64,000 bases of DNA, taken from Saccharopolyspora erythraea NRRL 2338. Its GTDB lineage: Bacteria > Actinomycetota > Actinomycetes > Mycobacteriales > Pseudonocardiaceae. Positions 1 through 7,860 of this stretch are shown in pieces; the first letter of the stretch is position 1, and the number at the start of each line of letters is the position of its first letter. The notes below the pieces were generated by a model that was not told the origin of the DNA, searched no databases, and saw only the letters and a list, made by a program, of their open reading frames with translations. The stretch lies in contig NC_009142.1 in the NCBI RefSeq assembly GCF_000062885.1, positions 868,001 to 932,000 on the forward strand, in the 5' to 3' direction. The translations under genes were made by a program, and so were the position numbers.

Positions 1-216
1 GAGTACGAGGACGGCGAGTACGACCAGGTCGACGACTACGACGACGTCCCAGAGCGCGAAGAGCCGGAGGAGGTCGATGACCGCCCGCGCAGGCGCGCGG
101 CGGCGACGTCGACGCACACCGGCGCGGTCGCGGTGGAGATCGACGACGAGGACCCGATGTTCGACGAGCTCGACGAGCGCACCTGGGAGCCGTACCGCAG
201 AGCGGTCGGCGAGTAG
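1..216 (+). CDS. C-terminal end of an acidic hypothetical protein (5' truncated)
   Basis: The reading frame is open from the first base of the window and stops with TAG at 214-216, leaving 71 residues. The tail is very rich in Asp and Glu, with alternating acidic and tyrosine residues at the start, a short basic patch (RPRRRAAAT) and a second acidic run near the end. No domain is recognisable. The hairpin at 230-259 follows directly, which supports this as a genuine gene end. The function is unknown because the body of the protein lies outside the window. Confidence 0.6.
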   Translation, partial: EYEDGEYDQVDDYDDVPEREEPEEVDDRPRRRAAATSTHTGAVAVEIDDEDPMFDELDERTWEPYRRAVGE

Positions 217-229
217 CCGCGGTCGATCC

Positions 230-259
230 GGAAAGGGCCTGGTGGACCAGGCCCTTTCC
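230..259 (+). terminator. Intrinsic-type terminator hairpin
   Basis: A perfect 14-bp stem, GGAAAGGGCCTGGT paired with ACCAGGCCCTTTCC, closes over a 2-base GG loop. It starts 14 bases after the stop codon of the acidic protein. There is no long T tract, which is common for actinomycete terminators. Confidence 0.8.
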
Positions 260-325
260 GCTTTCCGGGGGGTGGTGCGAGGGGCTCTCAGGGGGCTTGC
301 TAAGCTACAACGGCAATTGAACAAG

Positions 326-398
326 GGGGCTGTAGCGCAGTTGGTAGCGCGTCTCGTTCGCATCGAGAAGGTCAGGGGTTCGATTCCCCTCAGCTCCA
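326..398 (+). tRNA. tRNA-Ala (anticodon CGC)
   Basis: The 73-nt cloverleaf folds cleanly. The acceptor stem GGGGCTG pairs with CAGCTCC and includes the G3:U70 wobble that identifies alanine tRNAs. The D arm is GCGC/GCGC, the anticodon stem TCTCG/CGAGA encloses the loop TTCGCAT with anticodon CGC at 359-361, and the T arm is AGGGG-TTCGATT-CCCCT. The discriminator is A and the CCA end is not encoded. It reads GCG codons, which are abundant in this genome. A terminator follows 11 bases downstream. Confidence 0.95.
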
Positions 399-408
399 CG
401 GAATGGCA

Positions 409-440
409 GGCTCGTGCTCGCGGAGAGCACGAGCCTTTTT
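409..440 (+). terminator. Terminator after tRNA-Ala
   Basis: GGCTCGTGCTC (409-419) pairs perfectly with GAGCACGAGCC (425-435) and is followed by a T5 run, giving a textbook intrinsic terminator for the tRNA transcript. Confidence 0.9.
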
Positions 441-891
441 CCGTTTCGCGTGTTTGTCGCGGGGGCCGAGCCCCCGCGGGCCCCACGGTGCGGTGGTCAC
501 CTTTTCACAGCTCTTTGCGGTCCGGAGCGTTCCCGGCCTGGTCTTGGACCAGCCTTCCGTTGGCGAAACTCCACCGGGCAGAACACGGACTGGCTCGCGT
601 TGGGTGCGGGGGGGCACGAGTGGTGGTGGCGTCCGGTCCTAGGGATGTGGCTGGAGCTTCCCCGCGGTGGGGAGGGCCGGGCATGTGGGGAATGTGGCTC
701 CGCGCTCGCTCTTCGACATTCCGTGGGTCGGGATGCGGATGCCGTACAACGCGCACCTGATGTCCAAAGCGGTGTGGCTGCTGGTGGCGTTGGGCGCGGC
801 CGTCGCGATCCCCCGTGGCGCTCCTGGTGCTCACCGAGCGCGCACTTCCTGACGTGCAAGGGTGAGGGCCCTGCCTGGCGGGGGTTCTAGC
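441..891. other. Non-coding stretch with a possible gene remnant
   Basis: No convincing complete gene lies between tRNA-Ala and the insertion sequence. A small GC-rich hairpin (GCGGGGGC/GCCCCCGC) sits at 459-477. On the + strand, 667-852 can encode 61 residues ending in a hydrophobic segment (AVWLLVALGAAVAI) preceded by MPYNAHLMSK. This resembles the membrane-segment style of small actinomycete membrane proteins. It lacks a clear ribosome binding site and is best regarded as a possible eroded fragment. Confidence 0.35.
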
Positions 892-933
892 GGTCCTCGC
901 AACACCTGCGACCTGTGGGAGTTGCGAGGACCG
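891..933 (+). promoter_or_regulatory. Hairpin at the left end of the insertion sequence, covering the transposase start
   Basis: CGGTCCTCGCAAC (891-903) is repeated in perfect inverted orientation as GTTGCGAGGACCG (921-933). The second arm ends on the first base of the GTG chosen as transposase start. In a transcript entering from outside the element, this 13-bp stem would cover the GAGG ribosome binding site and touch the start codon. Some insertion sequences use such stems to stop activation by read-through. That role is inferred here. Confidence 0.55.
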
Positions 934-2344
934 TGGCATGTGAGGGTGACAGTGCCGAGCTGAAGCAACGCTTCCTGGACCGGCTTGATGCGGTTGGGAG
1001 CGTCACTGTGGCGGCCCGTGAGCTGGGCCTGAACCGGAACACGGCCTTTGGTTGGGCCCGGCAGGCTGGGCGGCGGTCGATTCGGGCGTCGCGTCGACAC
1101 CCACGGCGCGAGGAGTACGAGCGGTTGCGTTCCGAGGGTGTGGCCCGACGTCGGGCGGCCGAGCGGGTGGGCATCAACGAGCGCACGGCGAAGGACTGGG
1201 ACTACGGGGTCCGCAAGAGCCGGAACGCCCGGACCTACCCGAACGGGGTTCGTGTCGACTACGCGGCGGGCACCAGCACGATCGTCGACGTGAACTCCGT
1301 GGCGCCCAAGCTGTCCGCACTGGACAAGCAGTTGCATCCCCGGCTGCTGACCTTGGTGGAGCGGGAGCGGATCCGGGACCTGCGGGCCGAGGGCCACTCA
1401 CTGCGGGCGATCGGGAAGGCATTGGGGCGGTCGGCCAGCACGATCTTGCGGGAGATCCGCGCGAACTCCGCCCACGGCGCCTACCGGCCGTATGCGGCTC
1501 ACCGAGCGGCGGCCGCTCGTCGACCGCGCCCGAAGCAACGCAAGCTGATCGCGCAGGGACCGTTGCGCCAGTTCGTGGTTGACGGGCTGCGCAAGCGCTG
1601 GTCACCGGAGCAGATCTGCCACGCTCTAGGCAAGGAGCATCCCGGCGACCAGAGGATGCGAGTGAGCGTGGAGACGATCTACCAGGCGCTGTACTTCCAG
1701 GCCCGCGGTGGTCTCAAACGCGAAGTACAGGCCGCGATCCGCACCGGCCGGACCCGCCGCAAGCCACGCCGCAACCCGAACCAGCGCACCGCGCGGTTCA
1801 TCGACCCGATGGTGATGATCAGCGACCGCCCTGCCGAGGTCGAGGACCGGGCCGTGCCCGGCCACTGGGAGGGAGACTTGATCATTGGCGCTGGCAGCCA
1901 GTCCGCGATCGGCACTCTGGTGGAACGCACCACGCGGTACACCATGCTGGTCCACCTGCCGAACGGGCATGACGCTGAAGCGGTCCGGGACGGTCTCGTA
2001 GCGACTATCACAACGCTGCCGACTCACCTTCGTGGCTCGCTGACCTGGGACCAGGGAGCCGAGATGGCCCGCCACAAGCAGTTCACCATGGCCACCGACA
2101 TGCCGGTCTACTTCTGCGACCCGGCCAGTCCCTGGCAGCGCGGCAGCAACGAAAACACCAACGGACTGCTGCGCCAGTACTTCCCCAAGGGCACCGACCT
2201 CGGCACTTACGGACCCGAGGACCTCGAGCACGTCGCCCAACAGCTCAACGGGCGACCACGCAAAACGCTCGGCTGGGACTCCCCAGCCGAGCGCCTCGCT
2301 ATGCTCCTGACCGAAGCCAGTTGACCATCTGTGTTGCGACGACC
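892..2344 (+). mobile_element. IS30-family insertion sequence, apparently intact
   Basis: A single IS30-type transposase gene is bracketed by imperfect terminal inverted repeats. The left end is GGTCCTCGCAACAC (892-905). The right end, 2331-2344, reads GGTCGTCGCAACAC as reverse complement, so 13 of 14 bases match. The element is about 1.45 kb. The exact outer boundary and any 2-3 bp target duplication cannot be fixed from the flanks. The transposase frame is full length, so the element is probably active or recently acquired. Confidence 0.85.
933..2324 (+). CDS. IS30-family transposase
   Basis: DDE transposase of 463 residues that cuts and joins the ends of its own element. An N-terminal helix-turn-helix array (about residues 8-75, including a VAARELGLNRNTAFGW helix) is followed by the IS30 helix-turn-helix around LRAIGKALGRSASTILREI. 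The catalytic core has WEGDLI with D315, TWDQG with D373, and SNENTNG with E407, matching the IS30 D-D-(33)-E spacing. GTG at 933 was chosen because GAGG lies just upstream; GTG at 915 is an alternative. There is no frameshift or internal stop. It is unrelated to the neighbouring genes. Confidence 0.92.
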   Translation: MACEGDSAELKQRFLDRLDAVGSVTVAARELGLNRNTAFGWARQAGRRSIRASRRHPRREEYERLRSEGVARRRAAERVGINERTAKDWDYGVRKSRNARTYPNGVRVDYAAGTSTIVDVNSVAPKLSALDKQLHPRLLTLVERERIRDLRAEGHSLRAIGKALGRSASTILREIRANSAHGAYRPYAAHRAAAARRPRPKQRKLIAQGPLRQFVVDGLRKRWSPEQICHALGKEHPGDQRMRVSVETIYQALYFQARGGLKREVQAAIRTGRTRRKPRRNPNQRTARFIDPMVMISDRPAEVEDRAVPGHWEGDLIIGAGSQSAIGTLVERTTRYTMLVHLPNGHDAEAVRDGLVATITTLPTHLRGSLTWDQGAEMARHKQFTMATDMPVYFCDPASPWQRGSNENTNGLLRQYFPKGTDLGTYGPEDLEHVAQQLNGRPRKTLGWDSPAERLAMLLTEAS

Positions 2345-2387
2345 CCTTGAATCCGCCTGGCGCAGGCAGGGCCCTCCACTGTGGAGG

Positions 2388-2771
2388 TCAGGCGTCCGGG
2401 TACTGGTACGGCGCGGTGATGGCTTCCAGGACGTGGCCGTTGGGGTCGTCGAAGTAGACGCCGCGGCCGCCGTGTTCGTGGTTGATCTCGCCCGGCTTGG
2501 TGTGGTGCGGGTCCGCCCAGTAGTCGATGCCAGCCTCGCGGATGCGGCCGAAGATCCGGTCGAACTCCTCGTCGGTGACCAGGAACGCGTAGTGGTTGGG
2601 GCGGATCTCGTCGGAGTCGGCGAAGTCCAGCGTCACCCCGTTCGCCGTCTCCACCGGGGTGAACGGCCCGAGGTCGGGCAGCACCTCCAGGTCGAGGAGG
2701 TCGGCGAGGAACTTCGCCGAGGCGTGCCGGTCCTTGCAGTGGACGATGGTGTGGTTGAGGTCAACGGACAT
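2388..2771 (-). CDS. VOC family (glyoxalase/bleomycin-resistance fold) protein
   Basis: A 127-residue protein with the vicinal oxygen chelate fold, about the usual single-domain length. Likely metal ligands are H7 (LNHTIV), H60 (PNHYAFLV) and E116 (GHVLEAI). The C-terminal motif YFDDPNGHVLE is typical of the family. Family members include glyoxalases, dioxygenases and antibiotic-binding proteins; the substrate here cannot be assigned. Its ATG lies 11 bp inside the end of the upstream flavin reductase gene, so the two are almost certainly translated from one message. Confidence 0.85.
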   Translation of the reverse strand: MSVDLNHTIVHCKDRHASAKFLADLLDLEVLPDLGPFTPVETANGVTLDFADSDEIRPNHYAFLVTDEEFDRIFGRIREAGIDYWADPHHTKPGEINHEHGGRGVYFDDPNGHVLEAITAPYQYPDA

Positions 2772-3336
2772 CGCACAGCCCTTCCTTCTCGGTCATCGCG
2801 GTGGTCAGCGTCCAGACGGCCTCGCCGAGCTCGATGTGCAGCGCCGCGTCGGCGAGCCGCCCGTCGGCGTCGAACGCCTCGTCGGAGCGCGGGACGGCGA
2901 CACCGGTGTCGAGCACGTGCGCGCCGGCGGCCTCGAGCGAGCGCCGCAGGGCGTCCTGCGCCCACGTGGCGCCGTAGTCGCTGGGGCTGGCGCCGATCAC
3001 GGCGGTCGTCTTGCCGGTGAGCGCGCTGTCGCCGTAGGGGCGCGAGGCCCAGTCCAGCGCGTTCTTGAGCTGGCCCGGGATCGAGCCGTTGTACTCCGGG
3101 GTCGCGATCACCAGCGCGGCCGCGCCGTCGATGGCCTCGCGCATCCGCAGCACCGGGTCGGGCGGCTCGGCTTCGTGGTCCTCGTCGAAGGGTGGGATCG
3201 TCGCCAGCTCGTCCCACAGCCGGAAGCCGATGGCCGGGTCGACCAGGGCGCCCGCCGCGCGCAGGAGCGCGGTGTTGGTGGAAGCCGAGCGCAGGCTTCC
3301 CGAGATCCCGAGAACGCATGCCGTGGTGGTGCCCAT
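2761..3336 (-). CDS. NADPH-dependent FMN reductase family protein
   Basis: A 191-residue flavodoxin-fold oxidoreductase. The FMN phosphate loop is GISGSLRSASTN near residues 10-21, and PEYNGSIPGQLKNALDW near residue 80 is the family's hallmark flavin-contact segment. It would reduce FMN, quinones or azo compounds with NADPH in the cytoplasm. The ATG at 3336 was chosen because AGGAGG lies directly upstream and the glycine-rich loop then sits at the usual distance. It forms a two-gene operon with the VOC protein and is divergent from the SARP gene 95 bp away. Confidence 0.88.
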   Translation of the reverse strand: MGTTTACVLGISGSLRSASTNTALLRAAGALVDPAIGFRLWDELATIPPFDEDHEAEPPDPVLRMREAIDGAAALVIATPEYNGSIPGQLKNALDWASRPYGDSALTGKTTAVIGASPSDYGATWAQDALRRSLEAAGAHVLDTGVAVPRSDEAFDADGRLADAALHIELGEAVWTLTTAMTEKEGLCDVR

Positions 3337-3431
3337 CTGTCCTCCTCGTTCGTGTGGGGACACGATGCGGCGCGGGACTTTCGGTTCGCTTACCACCCGC
3401 TTGCGGCCTGCCATGTGGCTATCGTCGGCCC

Positions 3432-6400
3432 ATGTGGTTCGGCGTGCTGGGTCCGCTCGTGGTGCGCACCGACGCGGGCGACCCGGTCGCGGTGCCCGGG
3501 GTCAAGGTCCGCGCGTTGCTGGCGTGCCTGCTGGTGCGCCCTGGGACCGCGGTCTCGGCGGACCGGCTGGTAGAGGAGCTGTGGGGCGGCGAGCGGGTGC
3601 CGGCCAACCCGCTGGGCGCGCTGCAGGCCAAGGTGTCGCAACTGCGCAAGGCGCTGGCCGACGCCGAGCCCGGCGGTCGCGAGCTGGTGGTGTCCGGGCC
3701 GGCCGGATACGCGTTGGACGTGGGCACCGACGCCGTCGACTCGCTGCGCTTCACGGCGCTGGTCGCCGGCGCGCGCGACGCGCGGGGGCTGGCCGAGGCG
3801 CTGGAGCTGTGGCGGGGACCGGCCTTCGCCGGCTTCGCCGACTCCGACTTCGCGCGCCCGGTCGTCGAGGGCCTGGAGGAGCAGCGGCTGTCCGCTGTGG
3901 AGGACCACGCGCAGGCGCGGCTGGCGGAGGGCGAGCACGGCTCGCTGGTCGCGGAGCTGGGGGCGCTGGTGGCCGAGCACCCGCTGCGGGAGCGGCTGTG
4001 CGCGGCGTACATGCGTGCGCTCTACCGCAGCGGCAGGCAGGCCGAGGCGCTGGAGGCGTTCGCGGCGCTGCGCGGGAGGCTGGGCGAGGAGCTGGGCGTC
4101 GATCCGGGCCCGGAGATCATGGCTCTGCACCAGCGGATCCTGGAGCAGGACGCGGGGTTGACCGCGATGCGCTCGAACCTGCCGACCCCGCTCACCGGGC
4201 TGGTGGGCCGCGGCGGCGCGGTCGCCGAAGTGCGGGAGTCGTTGCGGGCCAACCGGCTCGTGACGCTGACCGGCCCGGGCGGTGTGGGCAAGACGCGGCT
4301 CGCACTGGAAGTGGCCGGTGAACGCGGTGAAGACGCGTGGCTGGTCGAGCTGGGGGCGCTGGAGCGCGCCGACGACGTCGGGCGCGTGGCGGAGCTGGTC
4401 GCAGAGGTGCTCGACGTCCGGGACCACGTCCTCGTCACGCCGTTCGGCGCCGGGCAGCGGCCGGACGCCGTCCGGCGTCTGGTGAACGCGTTGCGGGACA
4501 AGGAGATCCTGCTCGTGCTCGACAACTGCGAGCACGTCGTCGAACCGGTGGCCGCGCTGGTCCAGGCTCTGTTGCGGGCTCTGCCGGGGCTGTGCGTGCT
4601 CGCGACCAGCCGCACGTCGCTGGGCGTACCCGGTGAGGCGCTGCACCCGGTGCCGCCGCTGGACGTGCCCGAGTCCGGCCGTGCGGCCACCGGGTCGAGC
4701 GCGGTGGATCTGTTCGTCGAACGCGCGGTCACCGCGGCGCCCGGCTTCGCGCTCGACGAGCACAACGCCGAGGCCGTCGCCGCGATCTGCCGCAGGCTGG
4801 ACGGGCTGCCGCTGGCGCTGGAGCTGGCCGCCACGCGCGTGCGCGCGCTGGGCGTCGAGGAGCTGGCGCGGCGGCTCGAGGACCGGTTCCGCCTGCTGGC
4901 GGCGGGCTCGCGCGCCGCCCCCGCACGGCAGCAGACGTTGCGGGCAGTGATCGACTGGAGCTGGGAGCTGCTGGCCGAACCGGAGCGGGCCGTGCTCCGC
5001 AGGCTGGCCGTGCACAACGACGGCTGCACGCTCGACGCCGCCGAAGCGGTGTGCGGGCGGGGCGGTGAAGATGTCGTCGGCGCGCTGGCGCAGCTCGTCG
5101 ACCACTCCCTGGTCGTCGTCGCGGAGGGCGCGGCCGGACTCCGGTACCGGTTGCTGGAGACCGTCGCCGCCTACAGCCTCGAGCGGCTGGCCGAGGCCGG
5201 TGAGACCGACCAGGTCCGGCTCGCGCACGCCGAGTTCCACGTCGACCTGGCCGAGCAGGCCGAGCGGCGGTTGCGCGGGCACGACCAGCGCCGGTGGCTG
5301 GAGCGGCTGGACGCCGAGAGCGGAAACCTGCGGGCCGCGCTGGACTGGGCGGTGCGGCAGCGGCGGTCGGACTTGGCGTTGCGGCTGGTCAACGCATTGG
5401 CCTGGTACTGGTTCCTGCGCGGCAGGCACCAGGAGGGCCACCGGGCGCTCACCGCGGCCCTCGACCTCGACGACACCGCCTCCCTGGACCGGGCGAAGGC
5501 GATGACCTGGCGTTCCGGCCTGGACTACCTCGTGCGGGCCAGCGACGACCCGGAAGCGCAGGCGCGGGAAGCGCTCACGCTCTACGACCGGCTGGGCGCG
5601 CTCGACGAGCAGGCCCACGCGAAGTGGCTGCTCAGCTTCAGCATGTCCGGCAGCGGCCGGGTGGCCGCCGCCCGCGTGCTCGCCGACGAGGCGCTCCGCC
5701 GCTTCCGCGAGCGCGACGACCGGTGGGGTGTCGCGGCGGCGCTGACGGTCCGGGCGCAGCAGACGGCCGTGTCCGACGACCGCGACGCCGGCCGCGACGG
5801 GGCGCGCGCCAGGGAGCTGTTCACCGAGCTGGGTGACCGGTGGGGCCAGGCGTGGAGTGCCCGGGTGCTCGGCGGCGTGGCCATGGACGCCGGTGACTAC
5901 GACCTGGCCGCCCGCCTGCACTGCGAGGGTCTGCGCACGGCCGAGGAGCTCGGTCTGTGGTCGGTGGTGTCCGGGCACCTCGCGCAGCTCGGGAGGGTCT
6001 CCATGCTGCGCGGAGACTACGCGCGGGCCGACGAGCTGCACCGGCGCGCGCTGCGGCTGGCGCGGGAGCAGTCATACGAGCCGTCCGCTGTCTACGCCGA
6101 GACGGGCCTCGGCATCGCGGCGCGGTGGCGCGGGCGGCTGGAGGAGTCCGAGGAGCACCACCGGCACGCCCTGGAGTGGAACCGGCGCGCAGGCTACGAG
6201 CCCGGGATCGCGCTTTCGCTGGCGGAGCTGGGGTTCGTCGCCGAGCAGCGCGGTGACCTGGACTCGGCGCTGGCGCTGCACCGGGAGGGCTTCGACGTGG
6301 CCGGCCGGACCGGTGACGCCCGCGCCGTGGCGCTCGCGCTGGAGGGGCTGGCCGCGGTGCGGTCGGCGGCCGGGGAGCACGAGCTCGCGGCGCGGTTGCT

Positions 6401-6572
6401 CGGGGCGGCGGCCGAGGCGAGGACGTCGGTGCCGGCGCCGCTGCCCGCGGCCGAGCGGGGTGACATCGACCGTGTCGAACGCGCGGTGCGGCAGGCGCTC
6501 GGCGAGGACTTCAGCTCGGCGTTCGAGTCCGGCCGCCGGAGCCCTCCGGACGGCCTCGCGGGGCGGGGATGA
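3432..6572 (+). CDS. AfsR/SARP-type regulator with BTAD, NTPase and TPR domains
   Basis: A large cytoplasmic regulator of 1046 residues, close to AfsR in size. An OmpR-like winged helix (about 1-95) is followed by a bacterial transcriptional activation domain (about 96-245), an NB-ARC-type NTPase with Walker A GPGGVGKT at 281-288 and Walker B LLVLDN ending near 365, then GLPLALELAATR, and a long TPR array to the C-terminus. SARPs activate secondary metabolite or stress genes by binding direct repeats near -35. ATG 3432 was chosen because MWFGVLGPLVV is the canonical SARP N-terminus. The last 62 bp overlap the convergent LuxR gene. Likely targets are neighbouring genes such as the lysine aminotransferase (inference). 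Confidence 0.9.
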   Translation: MWFGVLGPLVVRTDAGDPVAVPGVKVRALLACLLVRPGTAVSADRLVEELWGGERVPANPLGALQAKVSQLRKALADAEPGGRELVVSGPAGYALDVGTDAVDSLRFTALVAGARDARGLAEALELWRGPAFAGFADSDFARPVVEGLEEQRLSAVEDHAQARLAEGEHGSLVAELGALVAEHPLRERLCAAYMRALYRSGRQAEALEAFAALRGRLGEELGVDPGPEIMALHQRILEQDAGLTAMRSNLPTPLTGLVGRGGAVAEVRESLRANRLVTLTGPGGVGKTRLALEVAGERGEDAWLVELGALERADDVGRVAELVAEVLDVRDHVLVTPFGAGQRPDAVRRLVNALRDKEILLVLDNCEHVVEPVAALVQALLRALPGLCVLATSRTSLGVPGEALHPVPPLDVPESGRAATGSSAVDLFVERAVTAAPGFALDEHNAEAVAAICRRLDGLPLALELAATRVRALGVEELARRLEDRFRLLAAGSRAAPARQQTLRAVIDWSWELLAEPERAVLRRLAVHNDGCTLDAAEAVCGRGGEDVVGALAQLVDHSLVVVAEGAAGLRYRLLETVAAYSLERLAEAGETDQVRLAHAEFHVDLAEQAERRLRGHDQRRWLERLDAESGNLRAALDWAVRQRRSDLALRLVNALAWYWFLRGRHQEGHRALTAALDLDDTASLDRAKAMTWRSGLDYLVRASDDPEAQAREALTLYDRLGALDEQAHAKWLLSFSMSGSGRVAAARVLADEALRRFRERDDRWGVAAALTVRAQQTAVSDDRDAGRDGARARELFTELGDRWGQAWSARVLGGVAMDAGDYDLAARLHCEGLRTAEELGLWSVVSGHLAQLGRVSMLRGDYARADELHRRALRLAREQSYEPSAVYAETGLGIAARWRGRLEESEEHHRHALEWNRRAGYEPGIALSLAELGFVAEQRGDLDSALALHREGFDVAGRTGDARAVALALEGLAAVRSAAGEHELAARLLGAAAEARTSVPAPLPAAERGDIDRVERAVRQALGEDFSSAFESGRRSPPDGLAGRG

Positions 6573-7206
6573 GCACGTTGGTCATCCGCTCGTCGCGGGC
6601 CAGGTGGAAACCCAGCGCCATCCGGGAGCTGGTGCCGTAGCGCTGCTGGAGCCTGGCCACCGCGGTGCGCACGGTCCGCGCGCTGACGTGCAGGCGGTCG
6701 GCGACCTCGGCGTCGGTCGCGCCGTCGATGAGCAGGCGGGCGACCTCCAGCTCGCGTCCGGACAGGCCGGGCTGGGCCGGCGTCTCCGGTTCCCGGGCGT
6801 TGTCCCAGTGCAGGTCGAACAGGCTGCGGTGCGGGGCCGCCGGGGCGTTCTCGAACAGGTAAGCCCCCCGGCCGAGGTGGGTCAGGTCGAACGGCAGCAG
6901 CGCGAACCGGTCGTCGAAGACGACGACCCGGTGCAGCGGCGCGGTGCTGATGCGCACCTCGACGTCCGGGGTGGAGGAGAGCACCAGCTCCTCCAGGACG
7001 CCGGGCAGCGCGGCCAGCCGGGGCCCGACCAGTACCTGACCTCGGCGGCAGCCCGACTGGAGCTCGGGTGCGGCGTCGGGGCCGGTCAGCGAGGTGCGCA
7101 CGAACTCGGCGGTGCAGGCGAGGCGGTGGATGCGCGTGCGCACCGCCTCCTCGTCGGCCAGGTGCTCGACCCAGCGCGTCTGGTGTGCGAACTGATCCAG
7201 CGTCAT
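6511..7206 (-). CDS. LuxR-type transcriptional regulator
   Basis: A 231-residue regulator with a C-terminal GerE/LuxR helix-turn-helix (about 147-195; LSGRELEVARLLIDG then AEVADRLHVSARTVRTAV). The N-terminal half has no receiver phosphorylation site and resembles the phospholipase-D-like or uncharacterised sensor halves of actinomycete LuxR proteins (middle motif HRVVVFDDRFALLPF). Its final 20 codons lie antisense to the end of the SARP gene. The tail after the DNA-binding domain is long and basic. The signal it senses is unknown. Confidence 0.82.
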   Translation of the reverse strand: MTLDQFAHQTRWVEHLADEEAVRTRIHRLACTAEFVRTSLTGPDAAPELQSGCRRGQVLVGPRLAALPGVLEELVLSSTPDVEVRISTAPLHRVVVFDDRFALLPFDLTHLGRGAYLFENAPAAPHRSLFDLHWDNAREPETPAQPGLSGRELEVARLLIDGATDAEVADRLHVSARTVRTAVARLQQRYGTSSRMALGFHLARDERMTNVLIPAPRGRPEGSGGRTRTPS

Positions 7207-7860
7207 GTGATCTCCCCACGCCGCTGCCTGGTTCGATCGTCGCTGCCCGGTGGTGCGAATACCACCCTTTTCACCCGGGACGTCTACTGGCCGCCCGGCC
7301 GGAATCCGCGCGTTTTCCCCGGCCGTCCTGAATTGGCCTGGCGCGCCGCGCTCGGGGCGGTTTCACCCGTTTGTGTGGCGGTGTCATCCCGGTGGACCGG
7401 GGTGTGAACAGGTGCGAGCAGGACCGGAGTTCTGGGCCACCGCGGATTCTCCTGCGGGGAGAGGTGACAGCCGCTCGAATCCGCCATGGGGGCGAATTCA
7501 CGCAGGAGAATCGCGGTGGCGCTGAAAAAAGTAGCACCGAATGCGGCCTGGACCATTCGGCGGCACTTCCGGAAGCGGCAGTTTCGAGCGGACTCGCGCG
7601 TGCGTCGGCGTCCGCGATCACATTCCCGGGAATTCAATCTTGGAATGCGCGTGCGTGGGGCCGCGGCGTGCGACCGGGCGCCCGCGGGTGTGTAACGCAG
7701 CGTGACGATCTTCCGTAGACCCGGCCGGAGCGAAAGAAAATCTTTCGTCAGGACGCACGTTCAACGGAAGAACGTTGCATTTTTGCGGGATGCTGATGTA
7801 ATAGTTCCTTGACAGTGACGGGCGCCACCGTGACCAAGCGACGACGCCGGGAGGCCGATC
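7207..7860. promoter_or_regulatory. 654-bp intergenic region with promoter and dyad upstream of lat
   Basis: No convincing gene is visible; short basic frames near 7486-7695 lack ribosome binding sites. A sigma70-like promoter is visible at 7775-7804: TTGCAT, an 18-bp spacer, then TAATAG, about 57 bp before the lat start. Just upstream, ACGTTC (7757-7762) and GAACGT (7770-7775) form a perfect 6-bp dyad with a 7-bp spacer that abuts the -35 box, a plausible operator. The region is visibly less GC-rich than its neighbours around 7730-7810. Confidence 0.5.

Noticed and set aside
326-398. tRNA-Ala as an integration site for a mobile island
   Set aside because: No integrase lies nearby and no copy of the tRNA 3' end is seen downstream. 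The IS30 element is not site-specific in that way.
3390-6041. Very long minus-strand open frame opposite the SARP gene
   Set aside because: High-GC third positions make long antisense frames. The product is Gln/Arg/Pro-rich with no family, while the + strand has a clear AfsR-type protein.
7371-7718. Short basic frames upstream of lat as genes
   Set aside because: They lack ribosome binding sites, overlap each other in frame shifts, and have compositions typical of noncoding high-GC DNA.
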